64,000 nt of DNA, taken from CALAMC01 sp964459465 (GTDB lineage: Bacteria; Zixibacteria; MSB-5A5; GN15; PGXB01). The notes below the pieces were generated by a model that saw nothing but the letters and a program-made list of their open reading frames with translations, ran no database searches and was not told the DNA's origin. The position numbers and the translations under genes were made by a program. The stretch spans positions 80,811 through 144,810 of the forward strand of contig CAYWLR010000006.1 in assembly GCA_964459465.1 (NCBI GenBank). Reading direction: 5' to 3'. Shown one piece after another: positions 25,164-33,150 of this stretch (the first letter of the stretch is position 1; the number at the start of each line of letters is the position of its first letter).

Positions 25164-25196
25164 CAGGGGCCGCCGCGAAGCGGCCTCTGTCGTTTT
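25164..25196 (+). terminator. Intrinsic terminator of secD-secF
   Basis: A 10-bp GC-rich stem with one wobble (25164-25173 with 25180-25189), a 6-base loop, then TCGTTTT. Confidence 0.8.
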
Positions 25197-25205
25197 CGGG
25201 ACCAT

Positions 25206-25850
25206 ATGATGCACGATGAAATAGAAATTAAACTCAAACTCGAAAATGAGCGTCACTACACTCTGCTTTATAATCGGCTCGGTCCACCGCTTCGAATCGC
25301 CGAACAAACCAATTATTTCTTCGATAGCGACGACCGCGATCTCCTTAAGACCGGGTGGGCTTTTAGATTGCGCCGGGAAAACGCCTCTTGTCTTATGACC
25401 TTGAAGGGCCCCCGTCGCTCCGAAAACTGTTGTCCGTCGATTCGGACGGAATACGAAACCCCCGTAAACTGCGGGCTTCTTGAGCAGGCCCTGACCGGTG
25501 GTCTTCAATCAGCCGCCTGCCCCGACCCTGTCGGGCCTCAACTTGAATCTCTTGATATCGACGGTAATTTGACCGAAGTCCTCCATTTCCGAAATAAACG
25601 AGCTACCCTCGATTTTAACGAGTTTGGCCGGAATCGCCCGGTTGAACTGGATAAAACACAACTCCCCGACGGCTCCGTAAACTTTGAACTGGAAATGGAG
25701 TTGGAACGGCCCGATGATTATCCGGCCGCCTTTGACGCCCTGAAGCGACTTTTCGATGAGCTTGAAATCCCGGTCCGTGTCATGAACGAAAGTAAATTCG
25801 CGCGGGCTCTAAAAAGCCTTAATCTGGGTCACTTATACCGGGAAACTTGA
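25206..25850 (+). CDS. CYTH-domain protein (triphosphate-tunnel phosphohydrolase/cyclase family)
   Basis: A 214-residue protein opening with the family hallmark EIEIKLKLE (about residues 5-13). Further tunnel residues appear in AFRLRRENASCLMTLKGPRR (about 52-71), RTEYETP (about 77-83) and the paired VNFELEMELERP (about 158-169). CYTH proteins bind inorganic triphosphates, thiamine triphosphate or ATP in a beta-barrel tunnel and hydrolyse or cyclise them. Which reaction occurs cannot be told; triphosphatase activity is the common one in bacteria. It lies between secF and the DUF4846 gene, 55 bases after each neighbour. Confidence 0.85.
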   Translation: MMHDEIEIKLKLENERHYTLLYNRLGPPLRIAEQTNYFFDSDDRDLLKTGWAFRLRRENASCLMTLKGPRRSENCCPSIRTEYETPVNCGLLEQALTGGLQSAACPDPVGPQLESLDIDGNLTEVLHFRNKRATLDFNEFGRNRPVELDKTQLPDGSVNFELEMELERPDDYPAAFDALKRLFDELEIPVRVMNESKFARALKSLNLGHLYRET

Positions 25851-25904
25851 GCCCGTTAAGACGTAAAATACAGTGTCATTAACGGAAAAAGGCAGGAGGT
25901 TTTG

Positions 25905-26768
25905 ATGAAAAAAAGTTTATTGATTGCCATTCCAATTATCATCGCCGCATCGATTTGTTTTGCTCAAGATGTTTCCCAAAGCGGCCCAAATAAGCTGTAT
26001 CCTTTTTCTTTCAATTATAAAAGCGAATACACCATTCTACGACTCTTTCCGACACCGGATGGCTATGAACGCTATCCGGAACGCGATATGTCCAAGTACC
26101 AGGCCTGGTTGACCAATTTGCCGGTCTGGCCCAATTATTATAAAGTGGCCCTCTGGAGCGCCCATGATACGGTTGCGGTGGGCAGAGTGGCGGCCATTAT
26201 TGACTTTGGTGTGAAATCCCGCAATCAGACCGACCCGAACATTCCCCTGCAATTGCTTTGGGCCGCCCGACGAGTTTTCAATCAACCCGAAAAAATCGAA
26301 TACATTCTTTCCCCGAAAGATACAATAACGTATTCAAGATGGCTTTCCGGCAAGTATGTGTTAGATGGCGCCGGCAACCTGGTTTATAAAAAGGCCGAAA
26401 AACGCGAGCATACAGCCCAGGAATATTTCCGCTTCGTTGAATTTATTGCCGATAAAAACAACGGCCGAAGACTCATCCAAAATTGCCGAAAAACCGATTG
26501 GAAAAATATCGAACCGGGCGATTTGTATATTCAGTTTCGGGAGAATGACCCCGATTCGACCGGGCATACGGCCATTATCCTTGATATTTGTCAGAATCAA
26601 TCCGGCGATAAACTCCTCATGGCGGCCTGGGGCGGCAACCCGGCCCATTCCTTCTTTGTCCCCAAATCTCCCGATCCTCAGCGCGGGCCATGGCTGACTC
26701 TGGATGAATTCAAGGCCCGGTTGTCCGAATTCGGTTCCGGCGAATTTTATATTTTTGCGCGCGAATAA
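25905..26768 (+). CDS. DUF4846 family secreted protein
   Basis: A 287-residue protein from ATG 25905, five bases after AGGAGG; the TTG at 25902 is less likely. The signal peptide ends at ICFAQ (about residue 21). The mature part begins with the IL-R-L-FPTPDGYERYPE segment typical of DUF4846, and later has AIIDFGVKSRNQTDP, a YSRWLSGKY region, and WKNIEPGDLYIQF...GHTAIILDI. The last elements recall a papain-like (NlpC-type) GD-and-H layout, but I cannot assign catalytic residues with confidence. The role is unknown, probably in the envelope. Confidence 0.8.
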   Translation: MKKSLLIAIPIIIAASICFAQDVSQSGPNKLYPFSFNYKSEYTILRLFPTPDGYERYPERDMSKYQAWLTNLPVWPNYYKVALWSAHDTVAVGRVAAIIDFGVKSRNQTDPNIPLQLLWAARRVFNQPEKIEYILSPKDTITYSRWLSGKYVLDGAGNLVYKKAEKREHTAQEYFRFVEFIADKNNGRRLIQNCRKTDWKNIEPGDLYIQFRENDPDSTGHTAIILDICQNQSGDKLLMAAWGGNPAHSFFVPKSPDPQRGPWLTLDEFKARLSEFGSGEFYIFARE

Positions 26769-26809
26769 TTTTTGAGCTTGCCGACGGCGTTTCGGACATT
26801 ATTTTACCG

Positions 26810-28027
26810 ATGATGTTTAAAACGCCGTCTTTTTATTATGGCTGTGCTGTGATGGCCATGCTGATCCTTTTTCCCGGACCTCTGCAGGCACGGACCTTTA
26901 CCGTCGAAAGAGGCTCCGATTTGCAGGCCGTCATCGACTACGCCGCCGACGGTGATACCATCATCGCCGGTCTGAAAAATTTTAACGCCCGGGCCGTCCA
27001 TTTCACCGATTCGCTATGCGGAAATTGCACCGACCACCGAACCGAAGTGGAGGCTTCTTACGGTTTTCTCATCAAAGACAAGTCACTCAACATTGTCGGT
27101 ATCGACCGCCATGAAACCAGGCTGGTGACCAATGCCGGCTACGGAATCTTCTTCGTCAATTCTCCCAATTCCTCGCTGATTAATTTGACTGTCACCGGCG
27201 GGAAACGCGACCCCGACGGCAATGCCACCGACGCCGGGATTGTCGTACGAAACAGCCGCGTGACCATACAATTTTGTGATATTATCAATAACAGCAACCG
27301 CATCGACAGCGTCACGGTCGGCATCGGGGGAGTGGTCGGCCGTGAAGGGGCCGAAATCATAATCGACCGTTGCCGTATCGACGATAATACCTGGGATGGC
27401 ATCGCCCTTTATCGCGGAGCGTCGGCGGTTATTACCGATTGCGAAATCACCGACGGGCGCGGCGCCGGTATCGGCGCCACCTGGGATGCATCCTGCCTGG
27501 CCTATCGTAATAAAATATCCGGGTACTGGAAAGGCATCGGGGCGTTCGGGACCGCCTGGGTCGTCGCCCGAAATAATAACGTGTCCGACAATCTCGGCTG
27601 GGGCATTATCGCCACCGGCAGTTCCTTCATGGATATCTCCAACAACCTGATTCGCCATAACGGCAACTGCGGCGTCGCTCCCTGGTCAACCGAAAGCCGG
27701 GGACGGATTATCAATAATATCATCATCAAAAACGGCTGGCGCAAAGAATGGGTCTGTCCTTGCGTCGGTGTATGGAATTACGGTGACTGGGCCAAATGGG
27801 ATTTCTCATTTAATATTGTCTGGGACAACAAAGAAGGAAACTATCGCGACATCTGGGATCAAACCGATATCAACGGCAACCTTTCCGTCAACCCCGGTTT
27901 TCTCAACGATTCCTCGATGGTCCTTGGGCCCGATTCCCCGGCTATCGACGCCGGTCACCCGGAGCTGTCCGACCCGGACGGCACCTGTTCGGACATTGGC
28001 ATCTGGGGCGGACCGCAAGCCAAATAA
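26810..28027 (+). CDS. Secreted right-handed parallel beta-helix protein
   Basis: A 405-residue protein with a signal peptide ending near LQARTF (about residue 27). Successive ~23-residue coils with N and G ladders (GIFFVNSPNSSLINLTVTGG, DAGIVVRNSRVTIQFCDIINN, GIALYRGASAVITDCEITDG, GIIATGSSFMDISNNLIRHNG) are the signature of NosD/pectate-lyase-like beta-helices. Surface polysaccharide binding or cleavage is typical, but no lyase catalytic set is evident. It ends with the common SPAIDAGHPELSDPDGT segment of secreted choice-of-anchor proteins. No clear ribosome site precedes the ATG. Confidence 0.82.
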   Translation: MMFKTPSFYYGCAVMAMLILFPGPLQARTFTVERGSDLQAVIDYAADGDTIIAGLKNFNARAVHFTDSLCGNCTDHRTEVEASYGFLIKDKSLNIVGIDRHETRLVTNAGYGIFFVNSPNSSLINLTVTGGKRDPDGNATDAGIVVRNSRVTIQFCDIINNSNRIDSVTVGIGGVVGREGAEIIIDRCRIDDNTWDGIALYRGASAVITDCEITDGRGAGIGATWDASCLAYRNKISGYWKGIGAFGTAWVVARNNNVSDNLGWGIIATGSSFMDISNNLIRHNGNCGVAPWSTESRGRIINNIIIKNGWRKEWVCPCVGVWNYGDWAKWDFSFNIVWDNKEGNYRDIWDQTDINGNLSVNPGFLNDSSMVLGPDSPAIDAGHPELSDPDGTCSDIGIWGGPQAK

Positions 28028-28124
28028 AAGCTCACATCACCCGGTTTTCTTTTTACTACCCAAATATCTTGACACGACCCGAACCGTCCGCTTAATTATT
28101 GCCGAGCAATTTCATTGTTTGCCC

Positions 28125-28209
28125 GGAGGAGTGGCTGAGTGGTCGAAAGCGGCGGTCTTGAAAACCGTTGTACCGCAAGGTACCGTGGGTTCGAATCCTA
28201 CCTCCTCCG
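28125..28209 (+). tRNA. tRNA-Ser (TGA)
   Basis: An 85-base class II tRNA: acceptor GGAGGAG/CTCCTCC, anticodon loop CTTGAAA (anticodon TGA), a long variable arm (TTGTACCGCAAGGTACC), T arm GTGGG TTCGAAT CCTAC and discriminator G. A copy of its 3' end recurs at 28829-28851 after a GIY-YIG gene. Confidence 0.95.
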
Positions 28210-28214
28210 CTTTT

Positions 28215-28249
28215 AGAACGCGTTGGAGCGAAAGCGACTTACGCGTTCT
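28215..28249. repeat. Stem-loop directly downstream of tRNA-Ser
   Basis: AGAACGCGT (28215-28223) pairs perfectly with ACGCGTTCT (28241-28249). The loop contains GGAGCGAAAGCGAC. A second element with the same layout but a different, equally complementary stem lies at 28856-28889. Confidence 0.75.
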
Positions 28250-28250
28250 T

Positions 28251-28504
28251 AAACCCTGAGCGAAGCGAAGGGTCGTTNNNNNNNNNNNNNNNNNNNNNNN
28301 NNNNNNNNNNNNNNNNNNNNNNNNNNNNNNNNNNNNNNNNNNNNNNNNNNNNNNNNNNNNNNNNNNNNNNNNNNNNNGGAAATCTTAAAAATAAACCCTG
28401 AGCGAAGCGAAGGGTCGTTGGAAATCTTAAAAATAAACCCTGAGCGAAGCGAAGGGTCGTTGGAAATCTTAAAAGTAAACTCTGAGCGAAGCGAAGTGTC
28501 GTTG
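28251..28504. repeat. Tandem 42-bp hairpin repeats, array 1 (with assembly gap)
   Basis: A unit of 42 bases repeats at least four times; each contains ACCCT-GAGCGAAGCGA-AGGGT, a 5-bp stem around an 11-base loop, followed by CGTTGGAAATCTTAAAAAT. The last copy has changed stem bases. 100 N at 28278-28377 interrupt the array, so the copy number is unknown. The units are directly adjacent with no unique spacers, so this is not a CRISPR array. Confidence 0.85.
28278..28377. other. Assembly gap of 100 N inside repeat array 1
   Basis: Exactly 100 undetermined bases inside a tandem repeat, a placeholder for unresolved repeat copies. Confidence 0.95.
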
Positions 28505-28530
28505 AATGTATTCAAAGGGTTAAGACTTAA

Positions 28531-28824
28531 ATGCCAGAAGTATGGTATCTATATATTCTTGAATGTCGCGATGGTTCATATTATACCGGTGTAACCGCAA
28601 ATATCCCGGATCGTCTAAAAAGACACAATGAGGGTAAGGGTGCCAAATTCACCCGCAGTCATCGACCTTGTCGATTAGTCTATTTTGAAAAATGCCAGTC
28701 AGAGCGCGATGCCCGCAGACGAGAGCTGGTGATTAAAGGATGGAACCGAAGCAGGAAAGAGGAACTTATAGGCGGGTTTCCTTCGTCAGTTCTGACGGAC
28801 TTCCTCAGGATCTCCGGGCCTTAG
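28531..28824 (+). CDS. GIY-YIG nuclease superfamily protein
   Basis: A 97-residue single-domain protein with the YhbQ/UPF0213-like layout. LYILECRDGSYYTGVT (about residues 6-21) carries the two-part GIY-YIG core, with YTG in place of YIG. RLKRHNEGKG (about 28-37) has the catalytic Arg. Then come CRLVYFEKC (about 47-55) and the helix ERDARRRELVIKGW (about 58-71) with the metal-binding Glu. All key residues appear intact, so a DNA-nicking activity is plausible. It lies in a cassette between tRNA-Ser with repeat array 1 and a duplicated tRNA 3' end with repeat array 2. A decayed relative also lies next to a tRNA at 11791. Confidence 0.85.
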   Translation: MPEVWYLYILECRDGSYYTGVTANIPDRLKRHNEGKGAKFTRSHRPCRLVYFEKCQSERDARRRELVIKGWNRSRKEELIGGFPSSVLTDFLRISGP

Positions 28825-28828
28825 CCCT

Positions 28829-28851
28829 TCGACGAATCCTACCTCATCGGC
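28829..28851 (+). repeat. Partial duplicate of the tRNA-Ser 3' end
   Basis: TCGACGAATCCTACCTCATC plus GGC, followed by TTTTAGA, copies the tRNA-Ser T-loop-to-3'-end sequence (TTCGAATCCTACCTCCTCCG, then CTTTTAGA) with a few changes. It sits four bases after the GIY-YIG stop codon, giving direct repeats on either side of the cassette. Confidence 0.65.
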
Positions 28852-28855
28852 TTTT

Positions 28856-28889
28856 AGAGCCAGTTCGAGCGTAGCGAGTTACTGGCTCT
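28856..28889. repeat. Second tRNA-end stem-loop with covarying stem
   Basis: AGAGCCAGT (28856-28864) pairs perfectly with ACTGGCTCT (28881-28889); the loop contains CGAGCGTAGCGAG. Compared with 28215-28249 the stem sequence differs but pairing is kept. Confidence 0.75.
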
Positions 28890-28890
28890 T

Positions 28891-29085
28891 AAACCCCGAG
28901 CCTTGCGAGGGGTCGCTGGAGGATTCGAGTGAAACCCCGAGCCTTGCGAGGGGTCGCTGGAGGATTCGAGTGAAACCCCGAGCCTTGCGAGGGATCACTG
29001 GAAGGTTCGAGTTGAACCTCGAGCCTTGCGAGGGGTTACTGGAAGATTCGAGTTAAAACCCCGAGCCTTGCGAAGGGTCGCTGGA
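28891..29085. repeat. Tandem 41-bp hairpin repeats, array 2
   Basis: Five units of about 41 bases, each with ACCCC-GAGCCTTGCGA-GGGGT (5-bp stem, 11-base loop) followed by a CGCTGGAGGATTCGAGTGA-type linker. Later units are progressively altered. The layout is the same as array 1 with a different stem and linker. Confidence 0.85.
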
Positions 29086-29509
29086 TCAATTGCACCTTGA
29101 TTCGAATCAACCAAAATCCCCAAAACTCCCGGCATCTTCTTTGTCCGGCGTAACGTGCAGTTCAATACTCCAAACATACTTTCTTACATCCATATTGTTC
29201 GAAATCAAGTTGATTTAAATATTCGTATCAATTATATTCGCGATAGTCCGGTTGATCAGGGGCAGACGAAATGCCCGCTCGAATAGTGGTTATCGCGGAT
29301 TCACCGGTATTAAAAAATGTAGATATAGTCGGAGGGATTAAAGACGCAGGAGCCGATGAGTGCGGTCGCTGATTTCTGTGCATAAAATATTTCAGAAGCA
29401 CACGGCATTCTTAACGGTCTTCGGCGGGGATTGCAGCCTGTAAAGGTTGTTTGCTGTCGGCTCGCATATCTGGATTTTAAATTGTGTTGAGCAATTGAGG
29501 TATAGATAT
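29086..29509. other. Gene-poor spacer before the response regulator
   Basis: About 420 bases. The only item of note is a 33-codon frame from ATG 29271 to TGA 29372 reading ARIVVIADSPVLKNVDIVGG, which resembles the first strand and helix of a receiver domain. It may be a relic of a response-regulator gene. No tRNA, terminator or repeat is evident in the rest. Confidence 0.35.
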
Positions 29510-30355
29510 ATGAAATCCGATAATCTCAAGAAGGTTCTCAATCAGTTAGGCGAAAACAAAACCAACGATGCCTACAAGCCGGAGCGTCGCAGTCATCGCG
29601 CATTCAATACCGAAGATGCCAAGCTTATTCTTGTCATCGATGATGAGCCGTCCTCCCTGGAACTGGCCTCGGTTTACCTTGAAAAGGCGGGATATCGGGT
29701 TCTGACCGCCCTTTCGGTCAAACAGGCGAAAAAAATCCTGTCCGCCAATCCGAATATCGCCCTGATAATGACCGATCTTAAGATGCCGGAAGAAGACGGT
29801 TTTATGATGCTCGAGTTTCTTAAAAATAGCGGCCGTTATTGCCATATTCCGGCTATTGTTTCCACTTCCAGCTCCAGTTCCGCCCATGTGGCTCGAGCTA
29901 TCGAACTGGGAGCCCGGGATTATGTGGCCAAACCCTTCGATTCGGAAAACCTTCTCCAGCGCATAAGAAAAATAGTCGAGCGGCGCAGGAGGACAATCCT
30001 GCTGGTCACCGACGAACCGACCTGCTTTCCCGTTCTTAGCCGATCACTAACTCCGGAGGGTTTTGCCCTCGATACGGCCGCGAACGGGAAAGAAGCCTGT
30101 GACAAAATAGCAAAGGAGTGCATCGATATTATTATCAGCGAATTGGCCTTTGAGGATATGACCGGATTTGATCTGATGTTGAAGGTCCAGGATATCTGTC
30201 CCGGAATTCCCTTCATTTTTCTGGGCGATTCGAATATGAAAATAAAGGCCGACGCCGTCATTTCGGCGGGCGGGTTCGGATACATTGAACGGCCGATGAA
30301 CAATTTCAAGGTGATCCGCATGGTCACCAGCGCCTGCTCCAAATTTTCGATTTGA
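29510..30355 (+). CDS. Double receiver-domain response regulator without output domain
   Basis: A 281-residue protein from ATG 29510, nine bases after GAGG; the TTG 63 bases upstream lacks a ribosome site. Receiver 1 (about residues 38-160) has the acidic pair in LVIDDEP, the phospho-acceptor Asp in IMTDLKMPEEDG, and the Lys in YVAKPFD. Receiver 2 (about 162-280) has LLVTDEP, but IISELAFEDMTG shows Glu where the phospho-acceptor Asp should be, and YIERPM shows Arg in place of Lys. It is probably a pseudo-receiver, fixed in one state. No DNA-binding or enzymatic domain is present and no kinase gene is adjacent. Confidence 0.85.
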   Translation: MKSDNLKKVLNQLGENKTNDAYKPERRSHRAFNTEDAKLILVIDDEPSSLELASVYLEKAGYRVLTALSVKQAKKILSANPNIALIMTDLKMPEEDGFMMLEFLKNSGRYCHIPAIVSTSSSSSAHVARAIELGARDYVAKPFDSENLLQRIRKIVERRRRTILLVTDEPTCFPVLSRSLTPEGFALDTAANGKEACDKIAKECIDIIISELAFEDMTGFDLMLKVQDICPGIPFIFLGDSNMKIKADAVISAGGFGYIERPMNNFKVIRMVTSACSKFSI

Positions 30356-30710
30356 GGCATTTGGCTGATTTAAAAATCTATTCGGCAACTTGCGGACGCC
30401 CACCCTGCAAAAGAGAACCCGGGATAAATACGCCCGATAAAAACCGGAAACTTTGGGCCCACGATCCGATGAATCGATTGTCCGCACATCTTTTATAAAA
30501 GTTCAGGAATCCCTTTATACAGCCGATATCAGATATAATACCTCCACGGGTTCCATAAAGTCCCGCGTTTGGTATTGCGGTCCGGCATATCGGAAAATCC
30601 TGTCGTGGACCGCGGGTTTGGCAATAGACCAACCCGGTTATATTTCGCATTGTTCGCGAAGACGATATTTATCAATAGATTGCAGAGATGATTTTCGGAA
30701 GGAGATTGCC
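30356..30710. other. Gene-free spacer
   Basis: 355 bases between the response regulator and the DUF2569 gene. An open frame runs through part of it in the frame of the downstream gene, but it has no ribosome site and no recognisable protein. I see no RNA or repeat element. Confidence 0.4.
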
Positions 30711-31244
30711 TTGCGTGAATTTAAATCTGAACCAAAAGGCCTGGGCGGCTGGCTGATTCTCGTGGGAATCGGGCTGTTTATAACACCCTTCTTTATTATG
30801 GCTTCGCTGTTAGTAGATTATGTGCCGATTTTTACCGAAGGCTACTGGGAAATTATGACCACACCGGGATCGGAGGGATACCATCCCCTCTGGGCCCCCG
30901 TATTGACGTTCGAGATTATCGGCAATACCTTTTTCATTCTCTTTGGCATAGCACTGGTTATCTTATTCTTCACGAAATCGCCTCGTTTCCCGAAGCTGTT
31001 GATAGTTTTTTATGCCTCCAATCTTCTCTTTATTGCTTTTGACCTGGTATGGGCATCGGGCATCCCCGCCGTGAGCGCTATGGACAACTTCGATTCTATA
31101 AAGGAACTGGTGCAGGCAATAGTCAAATGTGCCATCTGGATACCCTATATGCTGGTTTCGAAAAGGGTGAAAAATACTTTCGTAAGGCCAAGATCCCAAA
31201 TGACACAAGTGCCGATTGAGAAAGCTTATAATTATTCCCGATAG
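30711..31244 (+). CDS. DUF2569-like four-helix membrane protein
   Basis: A 177-residue protein. The start is placed at TTG 30711, six to seven bases after AAGGAG; the open frame continues upstream without a better start. The beginning PKGLGGWLILVGIGLFITPF is the DUF2569 hallmark. Four membrane helices can be seen (about residues 11-32, 64-84, 92-112 and 125-143), with a polar loop after helix 1. Function of the family is unknown. It is a single gene, followed by a small zinc-ribbon protein gene. Confidence 0.75.
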   Translation: MREFKSEPKGLGGWLILVGIGLFITPFFIMASLLVDYVPIFTEGYWEIMTTPGSEGYHPLWAPVLTFEIIGNTFFILFGIALVILFFTKSPRFPKLLIVFYASNLLFIAFDLVWASGIPAVSAMDNFDSIKELVQAIVKCAIWIPYMLVSKRVKNTFVRPRSQMTQVPIEKAYNYSR

Positions 31245-31331
31245 GCAAAATCGACATACAGCTTGATATATATTGAATTTGCCACCCCCAAAACCGTATA
31301 TTGATTGCAGTTTTTATACAAGGAGGTGGCT

Positions 31332-31715
31332 ATGCCGTATTGCCCTAAATGCCATTATGAATACACCGGCGATATTGAAATGTGTCCGGACTGCGATGTC
31401 AAACTCGTGCCGGAATTACCGGCAGATGACGATTTCAACGAAACCGTCTATAAAGACTGGGCGCGCATTGCCCGGTTTCGTTCCGAACAGTATGCCAAAA
31501 TGATTCTCGAGACGCTTCGTTCCAAAGATATCCCGGCCGTAATATACTCCGGCGCCGGATACTTCGGCGTCACCGGCCAGATGGGATGGTCGTCCTTCGC
31601 ACCGATCGACGGAGCGTATTCACTCATGGTACCCAGAGAATTCGTCGATGAGGCCTGTTTCGAATGCGAAGCGCTTCTCGGCGAAGAGTGGCAAAATTCC
31701 AGGGTGGATGAATAG
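31332..31715 (+). CDS. Zinc-ribbon protein with DUF2007-like domain
   Basis: A 127-residue protein from ATG 31332, five bases after AGGAGG. The N-terminus has CPKCHYEY and CPDCDVKL, a four-cysteine zinc ribbon (residues about 4-24). The C-terminal part ARIARFRSEQYAKMILETLRSKDIPAVIYSG resembles the DUF2007/signal-transducing type domain found in small FCB proteins. Cytoplasmic, role unknown. Confidence 0.72.
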   Translation: MPYCPKCHYEYTGDIEMCPDCDVKLVPELPADDDFNETVYKDWARIARFRSEQYAKMILETLRSKDIPAVIYSGAGYFGVTGQMGWSSFAPIDGAYSLMVPREFVDEACFECEALLGEEWQNSRVDE

Positions 31716-31733
31716 CCAAATCAACACTCCAAA

Positions 31734-31767
31734 CAAAAAGCCCCGGCTTTCACCGGGGCCTTTTTAT
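31734..31767. terminator. Bidirectional terminator between convergent genes
   Basis: A perfect 7-bp GC stem (GCCCCGG/CCGGGGC) with a 6-base loop is flanked by A-run and T-run on the two sides, so it can serve both the zinc-ribbon gene and the anti-sigma gene. Confidence 0.85.
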
Positions 31768-31782
31768 TGCGAGGATCGAAAG

Positions 31783-33150
31783 TTATTTTAACAATGTCAT
31801 CTTTCTGGAATCGACATAATCCCCGGCCCGCAGTCGATATAAATACACCCCCGAAGCCACTCTTTTTCCGTCGTCATTGATGGCATCCCAGCTGACCGCA
31901 TGTTCCCCGGCAGTCTGGGTTTCATCAACCAGCGTCCGCACTACCTGTCCGTTCATATTGACAATTTCCAGCGTGACATGAGCGGTTGCGCCAAGCGTAT
32001 ATCCGATGCTCGTGTTCGGATTGAACGGGTTGGGATAATTTTGCGCCAGACTGAACGTTCCGGGAACCTGTGCGCCGTCATCTTTGGATACGGTTTCGTC
32101 CGCATTCTCTCCGGCTTTTTGCCCGCCGCAGTCAGCGGGAATGCATCTCTTCATGACCACGACACTTTCGCCGCCTTCATTCGTTTTGAGACTGATACCC
32201 ATATTTTTAAGCTTTTCCGCAAGTTCCGGGTCCGTGTCGCTGGCGTTGACAATCACGCGCTTGCCATCGTCGCCAAAGAATATGCAGGAATCTTGAAAAC
32301 TGGTATATATGCCCGTGCTGCAGCATTCCAAGGCGATCCCGAGTTTATCGCCTTCGGCGAGTATTTGAGCGCCGGATGAATTGTCGGTATACCAAATGCT
32401 GAAACCGCGTGAGGTTGTCAGCGAATCGAGGCATTTGATTACGAATTGATTGATTTCGTCTTCCGAAACTTCCGACAGTTCACCCGTCCGAACCACTTTA
32501 TCTTTGACATAGATTACTATCGGCTTGGATCTTTCACCCTGGATTTCTTTGACGTCCTCGATAGTGCAATGGCCCATTTTATCGAAGGCGGCGCGAATGA
32601 CTTTTATATCCGCTTCGTTATCCAGTTCCGAAATTTTGAGCACGCAGGTCTGCTCGCAATTGCCGACTTCCCAGACGGCGTCCGACAGTCCCAGCGCGGT
32701 AAACAGCTCAGTCAAACGGCTTTCGTCGAGAGCCAGATTTTTATCCACCCCGGCGATTGCCATTTCATAACCGATCGTGTCCTCGAACTTGAATGGAACC
32801 AAAGTCATAAGCACCAGCAAAATGACGCCCACAATTGAAAAGCTTAATTTCGGGCGGGTCAGCAAAGTATCTTTCAGATGTTTCATTATCGTAATCTCCC
32901 GGAAAATCGAAAGGCCGCGGCTGTCCGCCGCCGTTTCGACCCTGGTTTTTAGTTCGGCAAAGGAAATCTTATCGGTGCCGTCATCGACTCCGGCCTGCTC
33001 CATATCGCGCTCTAAAGTGATTTCCGCCTGCCAATACGCGGCGCACTCCGGACAGTCGGCCAGATGAGCCTTGAATTCCGGCACCGTCTCCATGCCCGCA
33101 CCGTTGCGGACAATTTCGATTATTTTCTGCCGGGCTTCGTGACAACGCAT
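31783..33150 (-). CDS. Zinc-finger anti-sigma factor-like protein fused to extracytoplasmic domain and sorting module
   Basis: A 455-residue protein. An anti-sigma zinc motif H-x3-C-x2-C (HLADCPEC, His29, Cys33, Cys36) is followed by one membrane helix (about residues 101-119). An extracytoplasmic region of about 230 residues has several cysteines and TDIKVI/EDVKEI-type strands. The C-terminal 90 residues contain NYPNPFNPNTSIGYTL and end in DSRKMTLLK, the same sorting module as the secreted proteins at 2031 and 49117. It overlaps the upstream ECF sigma gene by 31 bases, the usual sigma/anti-sigma pairing. The topology is odd: a sorting module on a protein whose N-terminus should stay in the cytoplasm with sigma. 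Processing, or use of the module as a simple beta domain, could explain it. Confidence 0.82.
   Translation of the reverse strand: MRCHEARQKIIEIVRNGAGMETVPEFKAHLADCPECAAYWQAEITLERDMEQAGVDDGTDKISFAELKTRVETAADSRGLSIFREITIMKHLKDTLLTRPKLSFSIVGVILLVLMTLVPFKFEDTIGYEMAIAGVDKNLALDESRLTELFTALGLSDAVWEVGNCEQTCVLKISELDNEADIKVIRAAFDKMGHCTIEDVKEIQGERSKPIVIYVKDKVVRTGELSEVSEDEINQFVIKCLDSLTTSRGFSIWYTDNSSGAQILAEGDKLGIALECCSTGIYTSFQDSCIFFGDDGKRVIVNASDTDPELAEKLKNMGISLKTNEGGESVVVMKRCIPADCGGQKAGENADETVSKDDGAQVPGTFSLAQNYPNPFNPNTSIGYTLGATAHVTLEIVNMNGQVVRTLVDETQTAGEHAVSWDAINDDGKRVASGVYLYRLRAGDYVDSRKMTLLK

Noticed and set aside
28249..28515. An 88-codon minus-strand frame coding for a repeated SNDPSLRSGFIFKI-type peptide
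   Set aside because: It is only the translation of the 42-bp DNA repeat (14 codons per unit) and runs through the assembly gap.
28251..29085. Possible CRISPR arrays
   Set aside because: The repeats are direct tandem copies of 41-42 bases with no unique spacers, and no cas gene is present.
29271..29372. A 33-codon frame resembling the start of a receiver domain
   Set aside because: Too short to be a domain; at most a relic, so it is noted only in the spacer entry.
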